Assembly (NCBI RefSeq): GCF_000023465.1
Contig: NC_014041.1
Span: forward strand, 827,001-891,000
Length of the DNA: 64,000 nt
Direction: 5' to 3'
Source of the DNA: Zunongwangia profunda SM-A87
GTDB taxonomy: Bacteria > Bacteroidota > Bacteroidia > Flavobacteriales > Flavobacteriaceae
Part shown: positions 19,038 through 28,799 of the stretch, one piece after another
Numbering within the stretch: position 1 is the stretch's first letter
How the letters are laid out: each line of letters opens with the position of its first letter
Notes under the pieces: model-generated
What the model was told of the DNA's origin: nothing
What the model saw: only the letters and a program-made list of their open reading frames with translations
The model's database searches: none
Translations under genes and position numbers: made by a program

Positions 19038-20579
19038 CTATTTTACCTTATCAGTAACCACGTGGTATGTGGGATCCTCTATAATGTTAACTTCGATAAT
19101 GGCATCGGCGTTGTTCAGTAAGCGTCGGCAATCCTGACTAAGGTGCCTTAAATGTAATTTCTTACCCTGTTTAGCATAACGATTAGTCAGTTTATTTACG
19201 GCTTCAATACCAGACATGTCCGCAATTCGGCTTTCAGAGAAATCTACAATTACTTCTTCGGGATCATTTAAAACATCAAACTTTTCATTAAAAGCAGTGG
19301 TAGATCCAAAGAAAAGCGGGCCGTAAATTTCATAATGTTTTATACCATTTTCATCTATTCTTTTACGGGCTCTAATTCTTTTGGCGTTATCCCATGCAAA
19401 TACCAATGCAGAAATAATAACCCCAATAAGTACGGCAAGAGCTAAATTGTGAAGTAAAATCGTGATCAAAGTAACCACAACCATTACAAAGATATCGTGC
19501 TTGGGCATCTTATTAAGCGTTTTAAAACTTGCCCATTCAAAAGTCCCAAAAGCAACCATGATCATTACACCGGTTAGCGCCGCCATGGGTAATAATTCGA
19601 TGACCGGGGCACCAACAAGGATAATAACAAGGATAGTTATTGCAGCAATAATTCCTGAAAGTCTTGCGCGAGATCCAGAAGATAAATTAACCAAGGTTTG
19701 TGCCAGCATAGGGCAACCGCCCATTCCGTAGAAAAATCCGTTGGCAATATTAGCGGTTCCCTGGGCTACACATTCTTTGTTACTACGGCCTCGGGTTCCG
19801 GTAATTTCGTCTACAAGGTTTAAGGTAAGTAAACCTTCGGTTAAACCAACCGCTGCCATGATGAGTCCGTATGGAAAAATAATTTTCAGCGTTTCTAAAG
19901 TAAAAGGAATCTCTGGGATATGGAACGGGGGTAAACTTCCGCTAACCGAAGCAATATCTTTAACCTGCTTGGTGTCAATACCAAAGAAATAAACAATGGC
20001 AAAAACCACAATAATGGCTACTAGAGATGGTGGCACTGCTTTAGTGATTTTAGGGAAAATCAGGATAATAGCGATGGTTAAAGCAACTAATGCCACCATA
20101 ATTAAAAGTGGGCTACCGGTTAACCATTCAACCTGTCCGTTTACCATTACTTTAAATTGTTCTAGCTGTGCAGAAAAGATGATAACAGCAAGACCATTTA
20201 CAAAACCAAACATTACAGGTTGCGGTACCAGTCTTATAAATTTACCAAGTCTAAAAACACCAACGCCAATTTGAATAATTCCTGCCATGGCTACCGCCGC
20301 AAAAACATATTCTAAGCCATGTGAGTTCATTAAAGCGATCAAAACCACTACAGTTGCACCGGCACCTCCAGAAACCAATCCTGGGCGTCCACCAAAAATA
20401 GCGGTGATAAGTCCCATGATAAAAGCCGCATATAATCCTACTAAAGGAGGGAAATCTGCCAGGATGGCAAAAGATAATGACTCGGGGATCATTGTCATTG
20501 CCACGGTTAATCCGGCCAAAATCTCGGTTTTATAATTAACTTTTTGTGAGAAATCAAATAGATTGAAAACTTGTTTCAT
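19038..20579 (-). CDS. SulP-family anion transporter with STAS domain
   Basis: A 513-residue inner-membrane transporter. The SulP start is visible (NYKTEILAGLTVAMTMIPESLSFA in pieces, residues about 15-38), followed by many hydrophobic helices, the conserved FGGRPGLVSGGAGATVV segment and NIANGFFYGMGGCPMLAQT. A C-terminal STAS domain (EEVIVDFSESRIADMSGIEA, residues about 440-500) is present but short. Substrate may be sulfate or bicarbonate; SulP proteins of this compact type include BicA-like bicarbonate carriers, so the call is left general. It is monocistronic. Confidence 0.92.
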   Translation of the reverse strand: MKQVFNLFDFSQKVNYKTEILAGLTVAMTMIPESLSFAILADFPPLVGLYAAFIMGLITAIFGGRPGLVSGGAGATVVVLIALMNSHGLEYVFAAVAMAGIIQIGVGVFRLGKFIRLVPQPVMFGFVNGLAVIIFSAQLEQFKVMVNGQVEWLTGSPLLIMVALVALTIAIILIFPKITKAVPPSLVAIIVVFAIVYFFGIDTKQVKDIASVSGSLPPFHIPEIPFTLETLKIIFPYGLIMAAVGLTEGLLTLNLVDEITGTRGRSNKECVAQGTANIANGFFYGMGGCPMLAQTLVNLSSGSRARLSGIIAAITILVIILVGAPVIELLPMAALTGVMIMVAFGTFEWASFKTLNKMPKHDIFVMVVVTLITILLHNLALAVLIGVIISALVFAWDNAKRIRARKRIDENGIKHYEIYGPLFFGSTTAFNEKFDVLNDPEEVIVDFSESRIADMSGIEAVNKLTNRYAKQGKKLHLRHLSQDCRRLLNNADAIIEVNIIEDPTYHVVTDKVK

Positions 20580-20800
20580 TATGAATTTTTTTGTGTCTTA
20601 ATCCTGATATTTAAACGCTTAGGATTAAATTTTGGAAGCCGCAAAATTATAGAATTAAATTTAATAAGAAAGGATAGGGCTTCAAAGCATTCAAATTTTA
20701 ATTATATCGTAATATAAAACACTGGGAATTATGTGATTCGCATCCAAAATTTACAATTTTAGAATATAATTCTTTTGTTTTTTCAATTTATACTTTGGTT

Positions 20801-20832
20801 TTAGGATGCAGTAATTAAATAAAATACCTTTG
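20801..20832 (+). promoter_or_regulatory. Candidate era promoter
   Basis: TTAG at 20801-20804, a 20-base spacer and a perfect TAnnTTTG element (TACCTTTG) at 20825-20832. The -7 element ends only 13 bases before the ATG, implying a very short leader. Confidence 0.6.
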
Positions 20833-20845
20833 TAAAAAAATCAGT

Positions 20846-21730
20846 ATGGCACATAAGGCAGGTTTTGTAAATATTATAGGGAATCCAAACGTAGGGAAAT
20901 CAACTTTAATGAACGCTTTTGTTGGAGAGCGTTTGTCGATTATCACCTCAAAAGCGCAAACGACCAGACATCGGATTTTAGGGATTGTGAACGGAGAAGA
21001 TTTTCAGGTGATTTTAAGTGATACGCCTGGAATTATTAAGCCTGCTTACGAGCTGCAGGAATCGATGATGGATTTTGTGAAATCTGCTTTTGAGGACGCC
21101 GATATTCTGGTGTATATGGTAGAAATTGGCGAGCGAGAATTAAAAGATGAGGCCTTTTTCCGAAAAATTGTCCATGCTGAAATCCCCGTGTTATTACTGC
21201 TGAATAAAATCGATAAATCTAACCAGGAACAACTGGAAGAGCAGGTAGGTTTGTGGAAAGAAAAAGTGCCTAATGCAGAAATTTATCCTATATCTGCACT
21301 GGAAGGCTTTAATGTATCTGAAGTTTTTAGCCGAATTTTGGAATTATTACCAGAAAGTCCGGCTTTCTACCCAAAAGATAGTCTTACTGATAAGCCAGAG
21401 CGATTTTTTGTAAATGAAATTATTCGTGAAAAAATACTGCTGCATTACAAAAAGGAGATTCCTTATGCTGTAGAAATAGATACTGAAGAGTTCTTTGAGG
21501 AAGAAAAAATTATAAGAATGCGCAGTATTATAATGGTAGAGCGTGATACCCAAAAAGGAATCATTATTGGGCATAAGGGGAACGCTCTAAAAAGAGTAGG
21601 AGTAGAGGCGCGTGCAGATTTGGAAAAATTCTTCGGTAAACAGGTGCATTTAGAATTGTATGTAAAAGTGAATAAAAACTGGAGAAGCAACGATAGGCAA
21701 CTAAAGCGTTTTGGATACTCTAAAGACTAG
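20846..21730 (+). CDS. era: GTPase Era
   Basis: A 294-residue ribosome-assembly GTPase that acts in 16S rRNA maturation and 30S assembly. G1 is GNPNVGKST, G3 is DTPGI, and G4 is NKID (LLLNKIDKS). The C-terminal KH domain is present (IIIGHKGNALKRVGVEARAD, then LELYVKVNKNWR), separating it from other TRAFAC GTPases. The length is normal. It is followed after 102 bases by an antiporter gene and then by der, so two ribosome GTPases flank the transporter. Confidence 0.98.
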   Translation: MAHKAGFVNIIGNPNVGKSTLMNAFVGERLSIITSKAQTTRHRILGIVNGEDFQVILSDTPGIIKPAYELQESMMDFVKSAFEDADILVYMVEIGERELKDEAFFRKIVHAEIPVLLLLNKIDKSNQEQLEEQVGLWKEKVPNAEIYPISALEGFNVSEVFSRILELLPESPAFYPKDSLTDKPERFFVNEIIREKILLHYKKEIPYAVEIDTEEFFEEEKIIRMRSIIMVERDTQKGIIIGHKGNALKRVGVEARADLEKFFGKQVHLELYVKVNKNWRSNDRQLKRFGYSKD

Positions 21731-21832
21731 TCCAACCTGCTCGTTTTTAATCTTTCGTTAAAACCCCGCTAAATCAGGGCGTTCCCTAGGATATTCTTTT
21801 ATATTTAAACTGAACTATACTTCAGCAAAAAT

Positions 21833-23092
21833 ATGACCCCCTTTATTATTCTTACGATTATCATTTTTCTGGCCGCATTGTTTGGCTACGTTAATGTTCG
21901 TTTTTTAAAATTACCAACCACCATTGGCTTAATGCTAATTACCATTGTTTTTAGCCTGGCCATTTTTGGAATTAGTTTTTATGACGATACCTTATTGGAT
22001 ATAGAGGAATATATCATTACCAAACTAGATTTTAGAACGCTTCTTTTAGATGTGATGTTAAGTTTTTTGCTATTTGCAGGAGCGCTACATACAAATTTTG
22101 AGCAATTAAGGGTGCAACGTTGGCCTGTGATCGTTTTTGCCACTTTGGGTGTTTTGGCCTCTACTTTTCTGGTAGGCACCGCCGTTTTTTATATAATTCC
22201 ATTATTCGGATTGCAGGTAAGCTATATTCATTGTCTATTATTTGGAGCTTTAATCTCTCCAACAGATCCTATTGCGGTACTGGGGATTTTAAAGCAAGCC
22301 GGAGCACCAAAAAAGTTAGAAACTAAAATAGTAGGAGAATCTTTATTTAATGATGGCGTTGGGGTGGTTGTATTTTTAACCATATTTAATATTGCAGCAT
22401 CTGGCGGAAGTGAAGAAAGTACTGGCTTTTTGCATATTATGGAACTTTTTGGAGCCGAAGTTATTGGAGGGATAAGTTTGGGGTTGGCTATAGGATATAT
22501 AACTTACCTTTTAATGCGCTCTATAGACGATTATGATACAGAGGTAATCATAACACTGGCAACAGTAATGGTAGGTACTGCATTGGCCCAGAAACTCCAT
22601 TTTTCAGCACCATTAGCAATGGTCACGGCCGGATTGTTGGTAGGGAATGATACCGTTAGGCAATCTACTATGTCTGAAATGACCGAGACCTACGTTGATA
22701 AATTCTGGGAGCTTATCGATATTCTTTTAAATACCGTATTATTTGTATTGATAGGAATGGAAATTTTAGTTCTCACTTTTGATCTTGAATATATTTTTGC
22801 CGGCTTAACGGCAATACCTATTGTTTTAATTTGCCGTTACCTTTCTTTATTATTGCCTATAGAGTTTTTTAAAAATCGATTACAATTTGTGCCTAAAACC
22901 AATCTTATAATGACCTGGGGAGGATTACGTGGCGGGATCTCTATTGCCTTGTGTCTTGGTCTTACCCAGGATATGGAACGTGATTTGTTTTTGGTGATGA
23001 CTTATGTAATCGTTATTTTTTCCATTTTAGTTCAGGGGTTAACGGTTGGAAATCTTATCAAGAAAACTCAGAATACCCAGACTGTAGAATAA
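21833..23092 (+). CDS. CPA1-family Na+/H+ antiporter
   Basis: A 419-residue inner-membrane protein with about 12 hydrophobic helices. The CPA1 core motifs are ISPTDPIAVLGIL (with the Asp of the unwound helix) and VGESLFNDGVGVVVF, which carries the ND ion-binding pair. MTWGGLRGGISIALCLG matches the conserved C-terminal helix region of NhaP-type exchangers. It exchanges sodium or potassium for protons, which fits a saline habitat. There is no cytoplasmic regulatory tail. Confidence 0.93.
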   Translation: MTPFIILTIIIFLAALFGYVNVRFLKLPTTIGLMLITIVFSLAIFGISFYDDTLLDIEEYIITKLDFRTLLLDVMLSFLLFAGALHTNFEQLRVQRWPVIVFATLGVLASTFLVGTAVFYIIPLFGLQVSYIHCLLFGALISPTDPIAVLGILKQAGAPKKLETKIVGESLFNDGVGVVVFLTIFNIAASGGSEESTGFLHIMELFGAEVIGGISLGLAIGYITYLLMRSIDDYDTEVIITLATVMVGTALAQKLHFSAPLAMVTAGLLVGNDTVRQSTMSEMTETYVDKFWELIDILLNTVLFVLIGMEILVLTFDLEYIFAGLTAIPIVLICRYLSLLLPIEFFKNRLQFVPKTNLIMTWGGLRGGISIALCLGLTQDMERDLFLVMTYVIVIFSILVQGLTVGNLIKKTQNTQTVE

Positions 23093-23122
23093 ATCAACTT
23101 TTAAATTCCTGAAAGTTTATTG

Positions 23123-23153
23123 TTTAAAGTTCGGTTGTTAAATACTACCTTTG
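23123..23153 (+). promoter_or_regulatory. Candidate der promoter
   Basis: TTTA at 23123-23126, a 19-base spacer and a perfect -7 element TACCTTTG at 23146-23153. Only 16 bases separate it from the der ATG. The octamer is identical to that before era. Confidence 0.62.
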
Positions 23154-23169
23154 CCAATAATTTTTAGAT

Positions 23170-24474
23170 ATGAGTGGTATTGTTGCTATTGTAGGAAGGC
23201 CTAATGTTGGGAAATCTACCTTTTTTAATCGTTTAATTCAACGTCGTGAGGCGATTGTAGACTCGGTGAGCGGTGTAACCCGCGATCGACATTATGGAAA
23301 ATCAGACTGGAATGGTCGTAATTTTTCATTAATCGATACTGGCGGTTATGTTATTGGTAGTGATGATGTATTCGAAGCTGAAATCGATAAGCAGGTTGAA
23401 TTGGCCATAGGTGAGGCCGATGCAATTATTTTTATGGTGGATGTCGAGTCTGGGATTACACCCATGGATGAAGATGTTGCTATTTTGCTACGCAAGGTAA
23501 ATAAACCAGTGTTTTTGGCTGTTAATAAGGTAGACAACAATAAACGTCTGGAAAATGCCGTAGAATTTTATGCTTTAGGTTTAGGGGAATATTTTCCCAT
23601 AGCCAGTACCAATGGTAGTGGAACGGGAGATTTGTTAGATGCTGTTATCGAATCCTTACCAGAAGAAACTTATAAAGAAGAAAGTGAATTACCTCGATTT
23701 GCCGTAGTTGGAAGGCCAAATGCAGGAAAATCGTCTTTTATAAATGCATTAATTGGCGAAGATCGTTATATAGTTACTGATATTGCCGGTACAACCCGTG
23801 ATTCTATAGATACCAAATACAATCGATTTGGATTCGAATTTAACCTGGTAGATACCGCCGGGATTCGTAGAAAATCTAAAGTAAAGGAAGATTTAGAGTT
23901 TTATTCGGTAATGCGATCTGTAAGAGCTATTGAAAATGCCGATGTATGTTTATTGGTTTTAGATGCTACCCGGGGCTTTGATGGGCAGGTTCAAAATATT
24001 TTTTGGCTTGCACAACGTAACCGTAAGGGCATTGTAATTTTGGTTAATAAATGGGATTTGGTAGAGAAAGAAACCAATACCATGAAATCTTACGAGCAAA
24101 TGATTCGAAGGGAAATCGAACCTTTTACAGATGTGCCCGTTATCTTTATTTCCGTCTTAAACAAACAACGAATTTTTAAAGCGATAGAAACCGCTGTTAA
24201 GGTTTTCGAAAACCGAAGCAAAAAAATTAAGACCAGAGAACTTAATGATGTAATGCTTCCAATAATAGAAAATAATCCACCACCGGCAATTAAAGGGAAG
24301 TATGTAAAAGTAAAATTTTGTACGCAATTGCCCACACCACAGCCACAATTTGCATTTTTCTGTAATCTGCCGCAATATGTTAAAGATCCTTATAAACGAT
24401 TTATAGAGAACAAGTTAAGGGAGGAATTTGATTTTAAGGGCGTACCGATCACCGTTTATTTTCGGAAAAAATAA
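23170..24474 (+). CDS. der: GTPase Der (EngA)
   Basis: A 434-residue 50S-assembly GTPase with two tandem G domains. Domain 1 has GRPNVGKST (residues 8-16), DTGG and NKVD; domain 2 has [20 protein letters not shown] and NKWD. A C-terminal KH-like domain follows ([20 protein letters not shown]). Length and arrangement are standard. It has its own likely promoter and ends before a hairpin terminator. Confidence 0.98.
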   Translation: MSGIVAIVGRPNVGKSTFFNRLIQRREAIVDSVSGVTRDRHYGKSDWNGRNFSLIDTGGYVIGSDDVFEAEIDKQVELAIGEADAIIFMVDVESGITPMDEDVAILLRKVNKPVFLAVNKVDNNKRLENAVEFYALGLGEYFPIASTNGSGTGDLLDAVIESLPEETYKEESELPRFAVVGRPNAGKSSFINALIGEDRYIVTDIAGTTRDSIDTKYNRFGFEFNLVDTAGIRRKSKVKEDLEFYSVMRSVRAIENADVCLLVLDATRGFDGQVQNIFWLAQRNRKGIVILVNKWDLVEKETNTMKSYEQMIRREIEPFTDVPVIFISVLNKQRIFKAIETAVKVFENRSKKIKTRELNDVMLPIIENNPPPAIKGKYVKVKFCTQLPTPQPQFAFFCNLPQYVKDPYKRFIENKLREEFDFKGVPITVYFRKK

Positions 24475-24498
24475 AAATAATATACTCTTAAATAAGTG

Positions 24499-24539
24499 AA
24501 GGATTTTTAATGTCTTAATAGCATTGAGAATCCTTTTTT
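24499..24539 (+). terminator. Terminator after der
   Basis: A 14-bp stem (24499-24512 with 24522-24535), including two G-U pairs in RNA, is followed directly by a run of T residues. It lies 24 bases after the der stop codon. Confidence 0.8.
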
Positions 24540-24665
24540 AGTTAAATTTTAAAATATTTTGATGTTTTATTAAACGTTTTTCGGTTTATAAAGTCTAAAT
24601 CTTTACAAACTCACACCACAGTAATTGGACTAAACTTTAACCGAAAATTTAAAAAACATCAATCA

Positions 24666-27416
24666 ATGAAATTTTATCTTTTTATCGCGTTTCTTTTTAT
24701 TACCGCGATAAGCTCTTCTCAGGAGTTTGAAATGACTGGGAAAGTTTTGGACCCAGAAGGGAATCCGCTTGAATCTGCAACTGTGTATGTAGAGAAGCCC
24801 TCGGATAGCACTTTAGTAACTTATACTATTTCAGAATCAAAAGGAAACTTTACACTTTCAGGAAGTTCTAAAGAAAAGCAATTAAACCTGTTGGTATCAT
24901 ATGCCGGTTTTAAACCATTTAAAAAAGTTGTAGAAGTTAAAGAAGGAACTCAAAATGTTGGGGAACTTAAATTAGAACTTCAGGATAATCAATTAGGGGA
25001 AGTAACGGTTGTTGCTGCCCGCCCACCTTTAACTTTAAAGAAAGATACCTTAGAGTTTAATGCTGATAGTTTTAAAACCAGGCAAAATGCAAACCTGGAA
25101 GAATTACTGGAGAAACTTCCTGGAGTAGAAGTGAATTCAGATGGTGCAATTACAATTAACGGGAAACCGGTATCGAGCATTAAGGTGAATGGCAAAGAAT
25201 TCTTTGGTGACGATCCGCAGATCGCGACAAAAAATCTTCCCAAAGAGATCATAGAAAAAATTCAGGTGTCGAATCAAAAAACCAGGTCTGAAGAATTTAC
25301 CGGAAAAGCAGGAGACCCAGACAATAAAACCATAAATATTACCCTTAAAGAGGATAAGAATAAAGGCTATTTTGCCAGAGGGACTGCCGGGGGTGGTACA
25401 GATGGTAGATATGAGCTTAGTGGTATCGGGAATATTTTTAAAGATGATATGCGTCTTAGTATTCTTGCAAGTTCTAACAACATCAATAGTTCTGGGTTTA
25501 GTTTTGATGAAGTTTACGGAATGATGGGAGGATCTGGAGCGCGTTCTGTTTTTGGTGGAGGCGGAGGTGGTGGTATTACCAAAGCTGAAACTGCCGGAGC
25601 AAATTATACGAATGAGTGGAATGATAAATATGAACTTAATGGAGACTATTTTTTCGGAAGAAATGATACCAGGCAAGAAACATCTATCCAAAGGCAAAAT
25701 ATTCTACCAGACCGTACATTCTTCCTTAATTCTGAGAGCTTTAGTGATCTTGTAAACGATAACCATCGTGCAAATGCAAGGTTCGAAATAGAATTCGATA
25801 CCCTAACGCAACTTTCCATTTCTCCAAGATTTACAGCAAATACAGGATTTTCTGAAAGAGGAAGTTCCTCAGAACGATTAAGCGAAGATGGGGAGTTGGT
25901 AAATAATTCATTAACATCAGAATCTGAAGATATTTTTAGTAATAGCTTTAGTAATAATATCGATTTTGTGAAGCGATTTGGAGCCCGTGGAGCTTATCTT
26001 CAATTAGAGTTCCGTAACGCTTACGATACTCAGGAAAATGATAATTATTTTTATTCAGAAAGTTTCGATTATCGAGACGGAGAAGAAATTGCCAGAATTC
26101 AGGATCAATACATCGATGAAGATGCAAATAGTGAGAATTACTCTTTTGGAGTATCCCAACGTAGTGTATTATCAGAAGATTTATTTTTAGATCTTTCTTA
26201 CAACTTTTCTTCTAATCATGACGAGAATCAGCGTTTTGTTTACGAGGCTGATGATAACGGAAATTATACGGTGATCAATGATACCTTAAGTAGTGATTTT
26301 GAAGTGAAAAGCAGGCAACATAGGCCAAACGCAGGAATTAATTTTGAAGGAGATGTATGGAGAATAGATACTAATATAGGGCTGTTAAATACAACTTTAG
26401 AGAACAATAATTTCCTATCTGAAACATCTTTTAATAATACATTTAATAATTTGTACGTGAGAGCACGAGTGCGATATGAAGTAGAACGATCTAAAAGTCT
26501 ATCCATAGATTACTCTACAGATGCTAATGTGCCTTCATTAAGGCAGTTGCAACCTGTGGTAGATCGTACCAACCCTAACAATATTATTACGGGTAATCCT
26601 AACTTAAGGCCTTCTTACAGCCATAATATTAGAGCTGGTTACCGTAATTTCGATTTCTCTAAGCGTAGCGGAATATTTAGTTATTTCAATATGAATTTTA
26701 CGGAAAAGAGTGTTGTAGCAAGAACAATTACAGATACAACAGACCTTTCCAGAACCACCACTTATACTAACGTGGATGGTGTGATGTCGGCTTCGCTTGG
26801 TATTTTTTATAATAAACAGAAGAAAAACGAAAACAAAGAGTTTAGATATCGATTATCATTAAATGCAAATTATAACAAGAATGTAGGATTTTCGAATGGG
26901 GTGCAGTTCGATTCAGAAAATATAAGTGTTAGTCCGTCAGTAATGCTTACGTATGCTATAGATGATATTATTGAGCTTAATCCAAGTATTGGTATTGATT
27001 ATAATAATTCACATTATAGCATAAGTACACTTAACGAGCAAGAATTTGTCAATCAGCGTGCCGGATTGGAAGTAACTACCTACTGGCCTAAGAATATAGT
27101 TTTTGGAAATGATATTTCTTATAATAAATTTGGAAATGTTTCTTCTGAATTTGACAATACCTCGATCTTATGGATCACTAGTTTAGGTTACCAGTTTTGG
27201 GAGGAGAAAGCCAATATCAAATTGAAGGTTTATGATGTTTTAGACCAGGTGATCAATACAAGAAGACAAATTGGTGACGATTATATCCAGGATACTAATA
27301 ATTTAGTGCTTACACAGTATGCGATGTTAAGTTTTACCTACAATCTAAAGAATTTTGGTGGACAAAGCTTTGGAGGAAGAGGGGGTAGAAGATCGCCACC
27401 ACCGCCAGGAAGATAG
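24666..27416 (+). CDS. Outer-membrane beta-barrel protein, TonB-receptor-like
   Basis: A 916-residue protein with a signal peptide (FYLFIAFLFITAISSSQ). Residues about 22-105 are a carboxypeptidase-like regulatory domain (MTGKVLDPEGNPLESATVYV), followed by a plug-like domain (LEELLEKLPGVEVNSDGAI, KEFFGDDPQIATKNLP) and a long barrel. This layout matches the outer-membrane beta-barrel family 3 proteins of Bacteroidota, which are SusC-like but not in polysaccharide loci. There is no partner SusD. Two low-complexity stretches occur: a Gly run near residue 300 and a Gly/Arg/Pro tail. Cargo is unknown. Confidence 0.88.
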   Translation: MKFYLFIAFLFITAISSSQEFEMTGKVLDPEGNPLESATVYVEKPSDSTLVTYTISESKGNFTLSGSSKEKQLNLLVSYAGFKPFKKVVEVKEGTQNVGELKLELQDNQLGEVTVVAARPPLTLKKDTLEFNADSFKTRQNANLEELLEKLPGVEVNSDGAITINGKPVSSIKVNGKEFFGDDPQIATKNLPKEIIEKIQVSNQKTRSEEFTGKAGDPDNKTINITLKEDKNKGYFARGTAGGGTDGRYELSGIGNIFKDDMRLSILASSNNINSSGFSFDEVYGMMGGSGARSVFGGGGGGGITKAETAGANYTNEWNDKYELNGDYFFGRNDTRQETSIQRQNILPDRTFFLNSESFSDLVNDNHRANARFEIEFDTLTQLSISPRFTANTGFSERGSSSERLSEDGELVNNSLTSESEDIFSNSFSNNIDFVKRFGARGAYLQLEFRNAYDTQENDNYFYSESFDYRDGEEIARIQDQYIDEDANSENYSFGVSQRSVLSEDLFLDLSYNFSSNHDENQRFVYEADDNGNYTVINDTLSSDFEVKSRQHRPNAGINFEGDVWRIDTNIGLLNTTLENNNFLSETSFNNTFNNLYVRARVRYEVERSKSLSIDYSTDANVPSLRQLQPVVDRTNPNNIITGNPNLRPSYSHNIRAGYRNFDFSKRSGIFSYFNMNFTEKSVVARTITDTTDLSRTTTYTNVDGVMSASLGIFYNKQKKNENKEFRYRLSLNANYNKNVGFSNGVQFDSENISVSPSVMLTYAIDDIIELNPSIGIDYNNSHYSISTLNEQEFVNQRAGLEVTTYWPKNIVFGNDISYNKFGNVSSEFDNTSILWITSLGYQFWEEKANIKLKVYDVLDQVINTRRQIGDDYIQDTNNLVLTQYAMLSFTYNLKNFGGQSFGGRGGRRSPPPPGR

Positions 27417-27421
27417 TCGAT

Positions 27422-27483
27422 AAAATAACAACTAAAAATGCCCAATCTTAGATCTAAGATTGGGCATTTTTAGTTGTTATTTT
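27422..27483. terminator. 62-bp perfect palindrome, bidirectional terminator
   Basis: The sequence is its own reverse complement over 62 bases, centred on AGATCT, with A-run and T-run ends. It starts six bases after the barrel gene and lies downstream of the convergent TPM gene, so it can end both transcripts. Confidence 0.92.
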
Positions 27484-27530
27484 TTACTAATAGTTTTTTA
27501 TAAAATTTGGTTGATATGTGTAGTGCTAAA

Positions 27531-28337
27531 TTACCAGCTTCCACCGGCTCCACCACCACCAAATCCACCACCGCCGAAGCCGCCTCCAAATCCGCCGCCT
27601 CCGCCGCCTCCGCCGCCAGAGCTGCCTCCAAATCCGCCGCCGCCAAAGCTGCCACGACCAAGAGAACTTAAAATAATGGCATCCATAAGGGTGCTACGAC
27701 CACGACGACCACCGCCCCTGCCGCCACCGCGACTTTTACCAATAAGTGAAATGATTATGATGATAAAAACGACAATAAAAATAGCAATAGGCTTGGCAGA
27801 ATTTCCTGAACCGCCACGTGGTTGGGGTACGCCTTTAAAAGTACCGGCCAAAACCTCAAAAACTGCTGTAGTGCCATTATCTAAACCAGTATAGTAATCA
27901 CCCTTTTTAAATTCAGGTAAAATAATATTATTGATGATTTGATAAGTATTGGCGTCGGTCATGTAAGGCTCTAAACCATAACCAGTTTGTATCTGGATTT
28001 TACGTTCCTTTTCGGCAACAAGTATGAAAAGACCATTGTCCTTCCCATCCATTCCTATGCCCCAGTCTTCGGCCCAGTGCGTTGCATAAGTTCCTGCATA
28101 CTCTCCCTGTAACGATTTTATGGTAGCAATTACAATTTGGGTAGATGTGGTATCAGCGTAATTAATTAGCTTTTGGGTAAGGCGTTGTTCTTCTGAAGAA
28201 GTTAAAAGATTCGCTCCGTCGTAAACTGCTGTTTCTTTACTTGGTTTTGGCGGAATATCCCTTTGGGCATATCCCACAAAACTAATAAGTAATAATAATA
28301 GACTTAAGCCGCTAATCTTTTTGTTGAATTGTAGCAT
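27531..28337 (-). CDS. TPM-domain membrane protein with Gly-rich tail
   Basis: A 268-residue exported protein. A signal peptide (LSLLLLLISFVGYAQ) is followed by a TPM domain (VYDGANLLTSSEEQRLTQKL, DNGLFILVAEKERKIQIQTG), a hydrophobic helix (AIFIVVFIIIIISLIG, about residues 190-205) and a C-terminal tail made largely of Gly with Ser and Phe. This is the YgcG-type layout. TPM domains are linked to membrane-protein quality control or photosystem repair in other groups, but the biochemical role here is unknown. It abuts the second TPM gene and ends a LemA-containing operon. Confidence 0.9.
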   Translation of the reverse strand: MLQFNKKISGLSLLLLLISFVGYAQRDIPPKPSKETAVYDGANLLTSSEEQRLTQKLINYADTTSTQIVIATIKSLQGEYAGTYATHWAEDWGIGMDGKDNGLFILVAEKERKIQIQTGYGLEPYMTDANTYQIINNIILPEFKKGDYYTGLDNGTTAVFEVLAGTFKGVPQPRGGSGNSAKPIAIFIVVFIIIIISLIGKSRGGGRGGGRRGRSTLMDAIILSSLGRGSFGGGGFGGSSGGGGGGGGGFGGGFGGGGFGGGGAGGSW

Positions 28338-28778
28338 TTATCCTTTTGAAATTTGATCTGAAAGTTCGTTCTCGTCATCTTCCTGCCAGGGAAAATGTCT
28401 TTTTAACTGCTCACCGGCCATTAAAATTCCGTCGACAAGTCCCTGTTTAAAGTTTCCTTTTTTAAAATGATTTAGAATAACATCCTTTGTGCTTTCCCAG
28501 AAATCATCTTCTACTTTATCGTTGATGCCTTTATCGCCATAAATGACAAAGTTGCGATCTTCCATAGCCACATAAATTAAGACACCGTTTTCTTCTTTAG
28601 TGTTATCCATTTTTAATTGATGGAAAACCTCCATGGCACGTTCAAAAATATCCTGTGATCCTGAAGATTTTTCAAGATGAACGCGAATTTCTCCAGAGGT
28701 GCTTTTTTCAGCAGTTCTTATTGCTTCTACGATTTCATTTTCATCCTTAGTCTTTAAAGAAAAGTCTTTACGGCTCAT
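28338..28778 (-). CDS. TPM-domain protein without signal peptide
   Basis: A 146-residue protein consisting almost wholly of one TPM domain (EIVEAIRTAEKSTSGEIRVH, ENGVLIYVAMEDRNFVIYGD, VLNHFKKGNFKQGLVDGI). It has no signal peptide or membrane helix, unlike the next gene, so the pair may work on opposite sides of the inner membrane. Its stop codon directly abuts the start of the exported TPM gene, and LemA lies 21 bases upstream. Paired TPM proteins with LemA are a common Bacteroidota arrangement. Confidence 0.9.
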   Translation of the reverse strand: MSRKDFSLKTKDENEIVEAIRTAEKSTSGEIRVHLEKSSGSQDIFERAMEVFHQLKMDNTKEENGVLIYVAMEDRNFVIYGDKGINDKVEDDFWESTKDVILNHFKKGNFKQGLVDGILMAGEQLKRHFPWQEDDENELSDQISKG

Positions 28779-28799
28779 ATTGGTTATTTTGAAAGTGGC

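Noticed and set aside
25137..25697. 186-residue minus-strand frame
   Set aside because: It lies wholly inside the outer-membrane barrel gene, has no family pattern and is rich in residues expected from antisense reading.
27460..27894. Proline-rich 144-residue frame on the plus strand
   Set aside because: It is the complement of the Gly-rich tail of the TPM gene; the composition is explained by that tail.
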